Assembly: GCA_947505245.1 (NCBI GenBank)
Contig: CANNIZ010000041.1
Coordinates: 1-40,604 of the forward strand
Source of the DNA: Pseudomonadota bacterium
GTDB taxonomy: Bacteria; Myxococcota_A; UBA796; GCA-2862545
Reading direction: 5' to 3'
Length of the DNA stretch: 40,604 nt
The notes under the pieces were generated by a model that did not search any database, was not told the DNA's origin, and saw only the letters and a list, made by a program, of their open reading frames with translations. The stretch's first letter is position 1. The number at the start of each line of letters is the position of its first letter. A program made the position numbers and the translations under genes. Below are positions 7,786 through 19,300 of the stretch, in pieces.

Positions 7786-10355
7786 CAGGCCACCATCGGA
7801 CGCAAGCGACCCAGGTGGTGCGCCACGAGGGCCTCCCGCACGACGGTGCGCTCGTCCTCGACCCCAAACGTCCCGTCGTCGCGCAGCGACCCCACCGCGT
7901 TCTGGAGCGTCACCAGCGACAACGACTCGGGCCGCGTGATCACCCCTCGCCCGTCTTTCTCGCCGGCGAGCTGCATCGCGCGCGGCAACGCGTCGAGCTC
8001 GATCCCGCGCGCCAGCTCCCCAGCGGCCTGAACCACGAACAGGTAGCCTTCGAGCACCGAGCGAAGCAGCCCGTGGACCTCCGCGATGCGCCCGACCTCG
8101 GCCACGCGCCAGCCCGCGCCGTCACGGGCGATCGCCCCATGAACTTCGAGCGCACGGAGCCCGTCATCGAGCTGATCCGCGCCGGAGCGGTCGGGGTCGA
8201 GCACGAACTCGCGGCGCAGCACGAACGCGAGGTAAACGAAGCTTCCGAGCAGCTGCGAAGCGTCGAACGGACCGTCCGGCAACACCCGGATCGCCGCCGT
8301 CGCAAACATCGCTGGCGCCAGGAAGTGCAGCACCTGGTTCTTGTGGAAGTCGAGCGTGATGCGCTTGTCGACCACCACGGCCCACACGGGGTCCTTCGGG
8401 TGCTCGAGCGACTCCACGAGCCGCGCGCGCAGGAACCGCGCCAACGCCTCGTGCCACGCGTGCGACGGCTGCTGCAGCGACGCCGCTTCAGGCGCGCCCA
8501 GGTGCACGAGCAGCGCGCGAAACCGCTCCAGGCGCGCGACGAGCTCTGAGTGCGCGAGCCCCCGACGGTGATGCGCGAGCAGCGCCAGCGCCACGATCGA
8601 CGTCGGCAGCGTCACGGTGACGCGCCCGATCCGATGCATCACGCGCTCACCAACGACCTGGAGCAGCTCTTTGCGGTCGAGCGAAGACCGCTCCGTCCAC
8701 GGCGCACCACCGACCGGCGCGTCCACGATCGGCCCGCACGCGAGGGGCTCGCCCGTGCGCATGTACACGCGCCCATAGCGGCGCCACAACACGCTCCGCG
8801 CCTTCACGAGCTCGCTGACCGACTCGGCCTTCTTGCGCTCGCCGCCCAATTCCCGCGCGTACGAGGCCTCCTCAGCGACCTGCTCGTACGCGAGCGCGAC
8901 CGGCAGCAACGTGACCTCGCGGCCCGTGCGGCGCACCTCGGACGCCTCGAGGATCATGCCGAGCACACCGAGCTTTGGCGGCATCAGCTTGCCCGAACGG
9001 GTGCGTCCGCCCTCGATGAAGAACTCGACCGGGTAGCCCTGGCGCACCAACTCGCGCAGGTAGCGCGAGAACACCGCTGGAAACAGCCGATCGCCCGAGA
9101 AGCTGCGTTTGACGAAGAACCCGCCGGCGCCCCGCAGCAGGATGCTCACCGGCCAGATCGCGAGGTTCATGCCCGCGACCACGTGCGGCACGATCAGGTC
9201 GTTTACGTAGAACACCCACGAGATCAGCAGGTAGTCGAAGTGCGACTTGTGCGACGGGATCAGCACGACCGTGCCGCCCCGCATCGCGGACCGGATGCGC
9301 TCCATGTCCTCGGGTCGGACGTCCACGCCCGCGTAGATCCGCGTCCACAGCGGCTGCAGCACGAGGTGCAGCAGGCGGATCACCCACCACCGAAAGTCCG
9401 CCGCGATCCGGTTGTACTCGCGGACGAGCTGCGCGGACACCTTCTCGATCGGCACGCCCTGAGCTTCGGCCTCGCGGCGCGCGAGCTCGCGCATCGGCGG
9501 GTTGTCGAGCACGATCCTCCGCATGGTGGCGTGCGGGAGCAACCGCGGACCGCGCACGAGCGTCTCTTCGCGGTGAAGGTACCGGCGCAGCGCCAGGCGG
9601 AGCGCCTTGGGTCGGCGGGGCGCGTCGAACCGCTGGGCGAAGGATTGGAGGTCGATCGGCTGGCCGATCTGCACGAACGCTTCGGGGCTGTTGCGCCACG
9701 CGCGCAAGAGCTGACCTGCAAACCCCGGCGCCTCGCGGATTCCGTCGAGGAACCATTGCACCGCGCCATAGTCGAGCTCCGGCGCCCGGCTCCACACGAT
9801 CAGCACCGGCACCAGCTGAATCGGCGTCGGGCAGCGCTCCTGCGCGTCGAGGATCGCGCGCAGCGGGTCGCCGGGGTCACCTGCGACAAGATCGACGAGC
9901 GCGCTGGGATTCTCGACGAACACCGTGACGGGCACCCCCTCGGCGACCGTGCGCGCGAGCCAACCCGACTCGACCGGATCGGGAGGGGACCCGCGGCGAA
10001 GCCGCTCCTGGGAACGCCGAACCAGGTCGCGCCACGCCTCACCGATGGGCTGCCACCAGAAGCTCGAAACGCCCGCCGCCCACGCGGAGAGCGGCAACCG
10101 GCGGTCGTTCAACACCACGTTCAGCGCGAGGTAGTCGATCGTGGAGCGGCGCGGGAGCACGTAGACGACCGGGCCTTTGAGCGAGGCCGCGCGGATCTGC
10201 TCCGTCGAGTGGTCCTCCAGGCGAAGCCGACCGAGCGCGCGACCGAGGCCGAGCAGCCAGAAGAACCAGCCGAACCTGCGCAACATCGCAGAGCCGTACC
10301 GCATGGCCTCGACGACTGGACGCGCGGGTTCGCCGGGGAGCTCGAGCCCTTCCAC
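7785..10355 (-). CDS. plsB: Glycerol-3-phosphate 1-O-acyltransferase, PlsB type
   Basis: This 856-residue membrane-bound enzyme makes lysophosphatidate from glycerol-3-phosphate and an acyl-CoA or acyl-ACP donor. All four acyltransferase blocks are visible: HKSHFD (HX4D, about residues 366-371), GGFFVKRSF, FFIEGGRTRSGKL and LLPVALAYEQV. The N-terminal region with VVYVLPRRSTIDYLALN and the long C-terminal half containing YGRVYMRTGEPL and a tail-end helical region are also PlsB-like. E. coli PlsB has 807 residues, so this one is full length. GTG 10355 was chosen because it lies 2 nt after the stop of the upstream lipoprotein gene; longer frames overlap that gene. Its stop overlaps the next membrane-protein start. 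Confidence 0.92.
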   Translation of the reverse strand: MEGLELPGEPARPVVEAMRYGSAMLRRFGWFFWLLGLGRALGRLRLEDHSTEQIRAASLKGPVVYVLPRRSTIDYLALNVVLNDRRLPLSAWAAGVSSFWWQPIGEAWRDLVRRSQERLRRGSPPDPVESGWLARTVAEGVPVTVFVENPSALVDLVAGDPGDPLRAILDAQERCPTPIQLVPVLIVWSRAPELDYGAVQWFLDGIREAPGFAGQLLRAWRNSPEAFVQIGQPIDLQSFAQRFDAPRRPKALRLALRRYLHREETLVRGPRLLPHATMRRIVLDNPPMRELARREAEAQGVPIEKVSAQLVREYNRIAADFRWWVIRLLHLVLQPLWTRIYAGVDVRPEDMERIRSAMRGGTVVLIPSHKSHFDYLLISWVFYVNDLIVPHVVAGMNLAIWPVSILLRGAGGFFVKRSFSGDRLFPAVFSRYLRELVRQGYPVEFFIEGGRTRSGKLMPPKLGVLGMILEASEVRRTGREVTLLPVALAYEQVAEEASYARELGGERKKAESVSELVKARSVLWRRYGRVYMRTGEPLACGPIVDAPVGGAPWTERSSLDRKELLQVVGERVMHRIGRVTVTLPTSIVALALLAHHRRGLAHSELVARLERFRALLVHLGAPEAASLQQPSHAWHEALARFLRARLVESLEHPKDPVWAVVVDKRITLDFHKNQVLHFLAPAMFATAAIRVLPDGPFDASQLLGSFVYLAFVLRREFVLDPDRSGADQLDDGLRALEVHGAIARDGAGWRVAEVGRIAEVHGLLRSVLEGYLFVVQAAGELARGIELDALPRAMQLAGEKDGRGVITRPESLSLVTLQNAVGSLRDDGTFGVEDERTVVREALVAHHLGRLRPMVA

Positions 10356-10357
10356 GC

Positions 10358-10603
10358 TCAAGGCGTGTCCGTGTCGGTGTCCGCTGCGGTGTCGGTGTCG
10401 GTGTCGGTGTCGGCGGCGTCCGTGTCGACCACGTCCACGTAGTCGGACGGTGGGGAACACCCGACGTACATCGCGGTGGGCTCGCCGACGCCATCGCCGT
10501 TCGCGTCGGGGTACCACGCGCGATGTTCACACGAAGGCTGCGGATCTTCCGGGATCAGCGCGAGCAACCCACATCCGCACAGCACCGTTAACAACCACGC
10601 CAT
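10358..10603 (-). CDS. Short lipoprotein-like protein with one MopE-like motif and a DT-repeat tail
   Basis: The 81-residue product starts with a short hydrophobic leader ending in LCGCG, a possible but atypical lipobox with Cys11. Residues 26-56 (around CEHRAWYPDANGDGVGEP and CSPPSDYVDV) match the single motif often tandemly repeated in myxobacterial proteins and named for copper-binding MopE: aromatic, D-x-[DN]-G-D-G, G-x-P, then Cys and P-x-x-Y-V. The last 20 or so residues are almost only Asp, Thr and Ala (DTDTDTDTAADTDTDTP). Usually the DT linker joins an anchor to a folded domain; here it ends the protein. ATG 10603 is 47 nt from the divergent hydrolase start. plsB begins 2 nt after the stop. 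Confidence 0.6.
   Translation of the reverse strand: MAWLLTVLCGCGLLALIPEDPQPSCEHRAWYPDANGDGVGEPTAMYVGCSPPSDYVDVVDTDAADTDTDTDTAADTDTDTP
10361..10431 (-). repeat. Hexanucleotide tract encoding a DT-rich tail
   Basis: On the plus strand the tract is built mainly of GTGTCG units with a few variants, read on the minus strand as Asp-Thr pairs. Copy-number change would alter the lipoprotein tail length in steps of two residues without shifting the frame. The C-terminal linker of the TSP3 protein (20256-20340) has the same composition. Confidence 0.75.
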
Positions 10604-10650
10604 GACCCTTGGATAACGCAGGGTACGCTCGGGGGCGATACCATAGGACG

Positions 10651-11499
10651 ATGGCCGATGGCGCAGCAATTGAGACCACCGCGGTCGTGTCGTCCCGCGA
10701 CGTCGCCCTGTTCGTCCGCACCTTCGAGGGCGGCCCGGAGGCGGTGATCGCGGTCCACGGCGGCCCCGGCGTGTCGTCGGACCACCTCGAGGCGCTGGTG
10801 CCGCTCACCAAGGCCGGGGTCGACCTCGTGCTGTACGATCAGCGCGGCGTCGGGCGCTCCTCCCCTCCCGTCGACCTCGATCCGAAGGCGTACGCGCTCG
10901 AGCGCTACGTGGCCGATCTCGAGACGGTCCGGACCTACACCGGCGACGCCTCCGTGGTGCTGATCGGCCACTCCTGGGGCGCCATCGTCGCGGCCGCCTA
11001 CGCCGCCCGGCACCCGGACCGCGTCTCGGCGCTCGTCTTGATCGATCCCGCGAGCCCCACCAAACGCGGGCTCGACGCGGGCTGGGAATCGCTCGGGCAC
11101 CGCATCGATCAGCTCCAGCACCTCGGCGTCATTCACCCCGTCGAAGCCGTTGGAGACGACTGCACCGCGATGATCGCCTCGCTGCTGCCAGCGTTCAACG
11201 CCGACCCGCTAAGGCCGCTGACGACCGATCTCGGCTCGACCACCTGCTCGACAGGCGCGCGGGTGCGCACGTGGGCCGCGCTCGGCGACTACGATCTGCG
11301 CGCCACGCTCACCCGCATCACCGCGCCCGTGCTCATCCTGGATGGACGAATGGACCCCTACGGCGACACGCCCGCCGAGTGGGTGCCCAGCCTGCGCGCG
11401 CCGCACGAGGTCGTGTACCTCGACAACTGCGGTCACCGGCCGATGCACGAGTGCCCGGACACGATGTTCCCGCCGCTGCTCGGGTACGCGACCCGGTGA
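10651..11499 (+). CDS. Alpha/beta hydrolase, proline-iminopeptidase-like
   Basis: This 282-residue protein has the full catalytic set of the fold. The oxyanion motif HGGPG lies at residues 36-40, the nucleophile elbow GHSWG has Ser108, Asp235 is in DGRMDP, and His262 is in CGHRPMHE. HGGPG together with LYDQRGVGRS is typical of the S33 prolyl aminopeptidase group, but many members hydrolyse other esters or amides, so the substrate is open. No signal peptide is seen, so it should be cytosolic. ATG 10651 is preceded by AGGACG. Earlier in-frame sequence overlaps the divergent lipoprotein start region. The stop overlaps the GTG of the DUF2914 gene by 4 nt. Confidence 0.88.
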   Translation: MADGAAIETTAVVSSRDVALFVRTFEGGPEAVIAVHGGPGVSSDHLEALVPLTKAGVDLVLYDQRGVGRSSPPVDLDPKAYALERYVADLETVRTYTGDASVVLIGHSWGAIVAAAYAARHPDRVSALVLIDPASPTKRGLDAGWESLGHRIDQLQHLGVIHPVEAVGDDCTAMIASLLPAFNADPLRPLTTDLGSTTCSTGARVRTWAALGDYDLRATLTRITAPVLILDGRMDPYGDTPAEWVPSLRAPHEVVYLDNCGHRPMHECPDTMFPPLLGYATR

Positions 11500-12563
11500 G
11501 GGATCAGGCCCGACGCTTGCTGCCGATCGCATCGTTCGCAGGCGGATTCCTGTGGGATTCGCTCACGCTCCGCCGCATCGATCGCCTGTCCGACAACCTC
11601 CTCCTCGCCACGTACCTCGCGCTCCTCGGCGCCCTGATCGTCGTCGCCGCCCGCGTCGCCCGCGACCCCGAGCAATGGCCCCGACTCGCGCCCCGCGCCC
11701 CGTGGCTCGGCTGGGGCACACAATTCCTGTTCGGCGGCCTGTATTCCGCATACGTCATCTTCTACTTCAAGAGCACGCAGTGGGGCTCCACGCTCCTGTT
11801 CGTCTTCATCCTCGGCGCGTTGCTCGTGCTCAACGAATTCGCCGCGCACCACTTCCGCTACGACCGCGTCCGAATCGCGCTGTACTGCGCGTGCGTGTTC
11901 TCGTTCCTGCTGTTCTTCATCCCCGTGATCTCCGGCTGGCCCGGTCCCGGGCTGTTCAGCGTCGCCGCCGTGCTCGCGCTCGCCGTCTCGAGCGTCGTCA
12001 CCTGGCTCGCCCACGTCACCCCCGCCGAGCCTCCCCGCGCCGTATTGACGCGCCACCTCGTCCCCGCCGCGGGCGTGCTGGTCGCGCTCGCGCTGCTCGA
12101 CGCGGTGGGTCTCATCCCGCCGGTGCCGCTCGCGCTCATGGACGGCGGCATCTACCACAGCGTCACCGGCACACCGAACGGCTACCAGCTCGTCTACGAA
12201 CAGCCGCCCTGGTACCTCCCGCTCCGAAACGACGACCGCTGGTTCCGTTACCGTCCGGGCGACAAAGTCACCTGCTTCACCGCGATCTTCGCGCCGAGCG
12301 GCATGGACCTCGGCATCACCCACGTCTGGGAGCATTGGGACGCGGAAGCCGGCTGGGCGCGAACCGACGCGATCCCGTTCGACGTCAGCGGCGGCCGCGA
12401 CGGTGGCTACCGAGGGTTCACGAGCAAGCGGCACTTCGAGCCCGGTGCGTGGCGCGTCCGCGTCGTCGAGCAGACCGGCCGCGAGCTCGGTCGCTACGCG
12501 TTCACGGTGGATCCGGGACCATGGCAGGCACCACCCCAGCTGACGTCGCGCCGGTATCGCTGA
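11496..12563 (+). CDS. DUF2914-domain membrane protein
   Basis: The 355-residue protein has about six to seven membrane segments in its first 235 residues (for example LLLATYLALLGALIVVAA, LLVFVFILGALLVLNEF and CVFSFLLFFIPVI). A soluble C-terminal domain of about 120 residues follows, ending ARPGAWRVRVVEQTGRELG-like with a final beta strand RYAFTV. This tail, with CFTAIFAP, HVWEHW and the R-V-x-V-V-E pattern, is the DUF2914 domain, of unknown function. GTG 11496 overlaps the hydrolase stop as GTGA, fixing the start and suggesting co-translation. The last 62 nt overlap the convergent MFS gene, an unusually long overlap. Confidence 0.85.
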   Translation: MRDQARRLLPIASFAGGFLWDSLTLRRIDRLSDNLLLATYLALLGALIVVAARVARDPEQWPRLAPRAPWLGWGTQFLFGGLYSAYVIFYFKSTQWGSTLLFVFILGALLVLNEFAAHHFRYDRVRIALYCACVFSFLLFFIPVISGWPGPGLFSVAAVLALAVSSVVTWLAHVTPAEPPRAVLTRHLVPAAGVLVALALLDAVGLIPPVPLALMDGGIYHSVTGTPNGYQLVYEQPPWYLPLRNDDRWFRYRPGDKVTCFTAIFAPSGMDLGITHVWEHWDAEAGWARTDAIPFDVSGGRDGGYRGFTSKRHFEPGAWRVRVVEQTGRELGRYAFTVDPGPWQAPPQLTSRRYR

Positions 12564-13806
12564 CGTCCCGCCGACGGAGCCCGAGGGCCACCAGGAACAC
12601 CAGCGGGGTGAGCGCGAGATTGAACACGGTCGAGACCACAAGCACCTGGGGCATGCCTTCGACCAGGCCGTCCGCGCGGGTCGACAGCAGCGTGGCCGAC
12701 AACACCGCTGCGATCGACGCGGCCGCGCTCTGCACCATGGACTGGACCGACTGAAACCGCGCGCGCTCCGACGCCATCGGCACACGCGTCGCCTGGGTGT
12801 TCACGGACATGTTCCGGAACCCCATGGCGACGAAGAAGAACACGAACACGACCGGGACCGACGTCCACGTCGTCGCGAAGTGAAACCCCCACCAGACCAC
12901 TGGAAGGAACAGGCCAACACCGAAGGCGTTGGCGTACGTGGTGCCATAGCGATCGACGATCAGGCCGACGAGGCGCGAGACACCGAAGCTCACCACGCCG
13001 CCCATCATGTACAGCCCGCCCAACCACTCGCGGGGGAAGCCGAGGTTCGCCTGTACGTAGGCCGCGAGGTTGGGGATCATGACGAACGAACCGACGAACA
13101 GCGAGAACGAAGACGCCCACGAGGCGAGCACCAGCGGACGGCTCGCCATCGCGAACAATTCGCCGACGAGGCCTCGAAACTCCTGCCACGCGGTCACATC
13201 CTTCGCGCGCGCGCGCAGGTGCCCCGTCATGCTCGGCAGCGCCGACAGCGACCCGAACGTGACCAACAGCCCGAGCGAGCCAACGACCACGAACGGCGCG
13301 CGCCAGGTGCCGAGGCGCGCCAGCTCGAGCGCGCAGGGAACACCGACCACGGACGCCACCGAGAACGCGCCCATCAAGATGCCCATCGCCCGTCCGCGCC
13401 GCTCTGGCGGGATCACGTCGCTCAAGATCGAGAGCGCGAGCGACGTCGCCGGGCCGCCGAACGCGCCTGCGACCATGCGAGCCGCCATCAACGCACCAAA
13501 CGTCGGTGCGAGGCCACCCGCGAACGTGCCCAGCACGAGGCCCACCATCGCCACGAACAACGCGCGCCGGCGATCGAAGCGGTCGAGCACGAACGCGCCA
13601 GCGAAGCCTGAGACCGCGGCCGCGCCCGTATAGGCCGCGGCGACGTACCCGACGTCGCTGGTCGAAGCGCCGAGGCCGACGGTAAAGTCGGGCCCAAGCG
13701 GCATCACCATCATGAACTCGAGGATGTTCACGAACTGAATGGAACCGAGAAGCCACAGGACCTTGCGTTCGTCGATCGCCGCGGCCAACCCAGCCCTCAT
13801 ACACAT
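12502..13806 (-). CDS. Major facilitator superfamily transporter
   Basis: This 434-residue protein has about twelve hydrophobic helices. The cytoplasmic loop motif between helices 2 and 3 reads DRFDRRRALF, equal to the MFS signature D-R-x-G-R-R. A central loop (about residues 200-215) divides the two halves. The proline-rich end of helix 5 (ASVVGVPCALELA) resembles drug/arabinose-efflux-type MFS members, but the substrate is not predictable. ATG 13806 (Met-Cys-Met) is used; ATG 13800 is an alternative two codons in. Neither has a clear ribosome site. It is divergent from fadD with 81 nt between them and overlaps the DUF2914 gene at the 3' end. Confidence 0.85.
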   Translation of the reverse strand: MCMRAGLAAAIDERKVLWLLGSIQFVNILEFMMVMPLGPDFTVGLGASTSDVGYVAAAYTGAAAVSGFAGAFVLDRFDRRRALFVAMVGLVLGTFAGGLAPTFGALMAARMVAGAFGGPATSLALSILSDVIPPERRGRAMGILMGAFSVASVVGVPCALELARLGTWRAPFVVVGSLGLLVTFGSLSALPSMTGHLRARAKDVTAWQEFRGLVGELFAMASRPLVLASWASSFSLFVGSFVMIPNLAAYVQANLGFPREWLGGLYMMGGVVSFGVSRLVGLIVDRYGTTYANAFGVGLFLPVVWWGFHFATTWTSVPVVFVFFFVAMGFRNMSVNTQATRVPMASERARFQSVQSMVQSAAASIAAVLSATLLSTRADGLVEGMPQVLVVSTVFNLALTPLVFLVALGLRRRDVSDTGATSAGVVPAMVPDPP

Positions 13807-13887
13807 GGTGGACGTGCATCGTAACGCGTAGTTGCCTCGCCGTGCATGAGGCCTTAGAACGCCTCCTTCAAGAACCAGAGGGGAACC

Positions 13888-15705
<1,818 letters not shown>

Positions 15706-15717
15706 CGGGTCGCGGGC

Positions 15718-16323
15718 GTGAACGCGGTCACCGACGGCGACCACGCCAACGTCACCTTCACCGGAGCCGAGCACCCCGGCGCCCGGTTCGCGCGCGGCTC
15801 GTACGAACAGTGCCGCTTCGAGAGCTGCGTGCTCACCCGCGCCACCTTCGCGAGCGCGCGGTTCACCGACTGCACGTTCGTCGGCTGCGAGCTGTCGATG
15901 CTCGGCGTCACAGGAACGAGCTTCACGAACGTGAAGTTCGTGACTTGCCGCGCGATGGCCGTCAACTGGACGACCGCCCACGAGCCCACGTTCGCGGCGT
16001 CGTTCGACCAATGCAAGCTCGACGACGGCGTGTTCTCGGGCATGCGGTTGAAGGGCGTGTCCATGGTCGACTGCAGCCTTCAAAGCGTCGACTTTTCAAG
16101 GTGCGACCTCACCTCGGCGCAATTTTCAAACTCGGATCTCGCCAGCGCGAACCTGAGCCACGCGAACCTGAAGGGCGCCGACTTCTCGGAAGCCCGCCAC
16201 TTTGCCTTCGATCCGCGAACGAACAAGGCCGGAAAGACGTTGATCAACCTCGCGACCGCCGCGCAGACGTTGGCCGCGCTCGGCCTCGTCGTGCCGGATC
16301 TTGATCAACTCATGGGGCGATAG
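15718..16323 (+). CDS. Pentapeptide-repeat protein, Qnr-like
   Basis: The 201-residue protein consists mainly of pentapeptide repeats with central Phe/Leu and Cys-rich edges, for example [20 protein letters not shown] and [18 protein letters not shown]. It should fold as a right-handed quadrilateral beta-helix. The C-terminal segment [11 protein letters not shown] followed by an amphipathic helix ending PDLDQLMG resembles the capping and dimerisation end of Qnr-type proteins, which mimic DNA and shield gyrase from quinolones. Length (Qnr about 218) fits. Whether this one protects gyrase is inference. The GTG start is 12 nt after fadD and has no obvious ribosome site, so it may depend on translation of fadD. 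Confidence 0.78.
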   Translation: MNAVTDGDHANVTFTGAEHPGARFARGSYEQCRFESCVLTRATFASARFTDCTFVGCELSMLGVTGTSFTNVKFVTCRAMAVNWTTAHEPTFAASFDQCKLDDGVFSGMRLKGVSMVDCSLQSVDFSRCDLTSAQFSNSDLASANLSHANLKGADFSEARHFAFDPRTNKAGKTLINLATAAQTLAALGLVVPDLDQLMGR

Positions 16324-16356
16324 GGCAAGCTCTGGGGCGCCACTCGTTCGTTCCCC

Positions 16357-16362
16357 GGAGGG
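16357..16362 (+). promoter_or_regulatory. Shine-Dalgarno site deciding the TTG start of the TSP3 gene
   Basis: GGAGGG lies 4 nt before TTG 16367. No ATG or GTG occurs near the start of the signal peptide, so this site decides the start. Confidence 0.7.
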
Positions 16363-16366
16363 TTCT

Positions 16367-19300
16367 TTGCTCCTCGCCCGCAACCGCCGCCCGTCTCGCA
16401 CCGTCGTGCCACCCGCGCTGATCGCGGTCGTCTCCGGGCTGTTCGCGCCCACGGAAGCCGCGTTCGCGCAGTCGTGCAACATCGCGCCGGTCGAGAACTT
16501 CACCGACCTCACGTGCCCGGAGTGGACGGCCGGCCCGAACGTCAACGAATGCACGTACAACGAAGTCACGTACGGAGGCACCGTCGCGACAAATTTCGTC
16601 GCCGAGGTCGACACCGGCGCCTCGCTCATCCGTGATCTGCCGCTGATCGTCGGTGCGACGTATGATCTCACGTTCCGCGTCGCCCGCCGCCAGGACGCGA
16701 TCCGCGTCCCAGACCCGATCCGCTCGATCGGCTCGTTCACCGGGACGAACTGGGCCGGCGCTACCGTCTCCGCCGGCGGCGCATGGTCGTGGAACCCGTA
16801 CGCGTTCAGCTTCCAGGCAACCGCCGCGACCGGGCGCCTGTCCTTCGTCACCGCCAACGCCACCACGACCTACGGCATGTTGTTCGACGACATCCGCCTG
16901 CAGGTCCGCGGCGGCGCCGACGTGAACGGCGACGGCAACTGCGACGCGCCCACCGACCTCGACGGCGACGGCGTCACCAACGCCCAGGAGGCGATCAACG
17001 GCACCGATCCCCTCGACGCGGACTCCGACAACGACGGGCTGAAAGACGGCGCCGAGGTCACGGCCGGCACCAAGGGCATGGACGCCGACAGCGACGACGA
17101 CGGCATCAGCGACGGCAACGAGGTCGCAGGCACCGGCCCGCTCGCGGCCTACGGCGCCACCGATCCGAACAAGGCCGACACCGACGGCGACGGCCTGTCC
17201 GACGGCCTCGAGGCGGGCGTCGCCACCGGCGTCGCCGCCGGAAAGAGCGACGGCACCGGCCTCACCTTCCTCGGCACCGCCGCTTCGTACGTCGGCGACA
17301 CCGACACGACGACGAAGACGAGCCCGAAGGACGACGACAGCGACGACGACGGGCGCAAGGACGCGAGCGAGGACCTCAACAAGAACGGAAAGGTCGACGC
17401 GACCGAGTCCGATCCAAACAAGTTCGACACCGACGGCGACGGTATCTCCGACGGCATCGAGGCGGGGTTGATAGCACCCGAGGGGGCGAACACCAACCTC
17501 GCCAAGTTCCTCGCTGACGCCGATCCCACCACCACCACGAGCTACGTCAGCGCGGACACGGACGGCGACGGCCTCGCAGACGGCGTCGAAGACGCGAACA
17601 AGAACGGCAAACGCGAAGCCACCGAGACGAACGCGAAGGACGCCGACTCCGACGACGACGGCCTGCTCGACGGCACCGAGGTCAACACGAGCAAGACCTC
17701 GCCGCTGCTCACGGACACCGACTCCGACGGGCTGATGGACGGTCTCGAGCTCGGACTCACCGCGGCCACCTCGCCCGACACCAACCTCGCCGTCGCGAAA
17801 TTCGACGTCGACGGCACCACCAAGACCGACCCGAACAAGGCGGACACCGACGGCGACACGCTCATCGACGGCTCGGAAGACGCCAACCACAACGGCCGGA
17901 TCGACCCCGGCGAGACCGATCCGAACAGCGGCGACTCCGATGGCGACGGCCTGTCCGACAGCCACGAGCGCCTCACCTCGCTGACCAACCCGCGCGACGC
18001 CGACTCCGACGATGACGGCATCCTCGACGGCTTCGAAGTCAACACGAGCAAGACCTCGCCGACCCTGGCCGACACGGACAGCGACGGCCTGCTCGACGGC
18101 CTCGAGCTCGGCCTCACCGCCGCCACCTCGCCCGACACGAACCTCGCGATCGCGAAGTTCGACGTCGACGGTACCACCAAGACCGACCCGAACAAGGCGG
18201 ACACCGACGGCGACGGAATCTCCGACGGCATCGAAGACGCCAATCGAAACGGCGCGTACGACGTCGGTCCTGAGACGAATCCCCTGTCGACGGACACCGA
18301 CGGAGACACGCTGAACGACGGCGCTGAGGACGCCAATCACGACGGCATCGTCGACGCCACCGAGACCGACCCGACCAAGACCGACACCGACAACGGCGGC
18401 GTGCCCGACGGCACCGAGGTGCTCGTCGATCTCACCGATCCGCGCATCGGCGCCGACGACAAGACTACCGTCGACACCGACGCAGACGGGCTGCTCGACT
18501 GGCAGGAGTACAAGCTCGGCACCGACCGCACGAACCCCGACACCGACGCAGACGGCCTGTCCGACGGCAACGAGGTCAACACCACGCTCACGAGCCCCCT
18601 CGACCCGGATTCCGACGACGACGGCCTGTCCGACGGCGTCGAGGTCGCGGGCACCCTCACGGACCCGAACAAGGCCGACACCGACGGCGACTTCCTCTCC
18701 GACGGCGCCGAGGTGCTCACCTGGCTCACCGACCCGCTCCTGACCGACACCGACGGCGACACGCTCACGGACGGCGAGGAGGCGTTGACGATCGGCTCAA
18801 ATCCGTTGCTTCCCGACACGGACTTCGACGGGCTGGACGACGGCACCGAGGTCGTCGTGACGCTCACCGACCCGAACGACGACGACACGGACGACGACGG
18901 CCTCTCAGACGGCTTCGAGATCGCCGGCTCGTTCACCGACCCGAACGACGCCGACACCGACGACGGAGGCGTCGATGACGGCGTCGAGGTGCTCGTCGAT
19001 CTCACCGATCCGCTCGACGGGACCGACGACGGTGTGATCGTCATCGTCGACACCGACTCCGACGGCCTCACCGACGTCCAGGAGGGCGTGTACGGCACCG
19101 ACCCGACGAACCCCGACACCGACGGCGACGGCCTCACCGACGGTGACGAGGTCCTTGTCATCGGCACCGACCCGCTCCGCGCCGACACCGACGGAGACGG
19201 CCTGTCCGACGGGCGCGAGGTGAACACCACGTCGACCGACCCCCTCGTCGAAGACACAGACAGCGACGGATTGACCGACGGCGTCGAGGTGATCTCGACC

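Noticed and set aside
8550..10442. A 630-codon plus-strand open frame antisense to plsB
   Set aside because: The translation is a His/Arg/Asp-rich shadow without any domain, while the minus strand encodes all PlsB motifs.
13807..13887. A sigma-70-like promoter for fadD (TTGCCT, 16 nt, TTAGAA)
   Set aside because: The -10 match is poor and the region is short; it is not stronger than chance.
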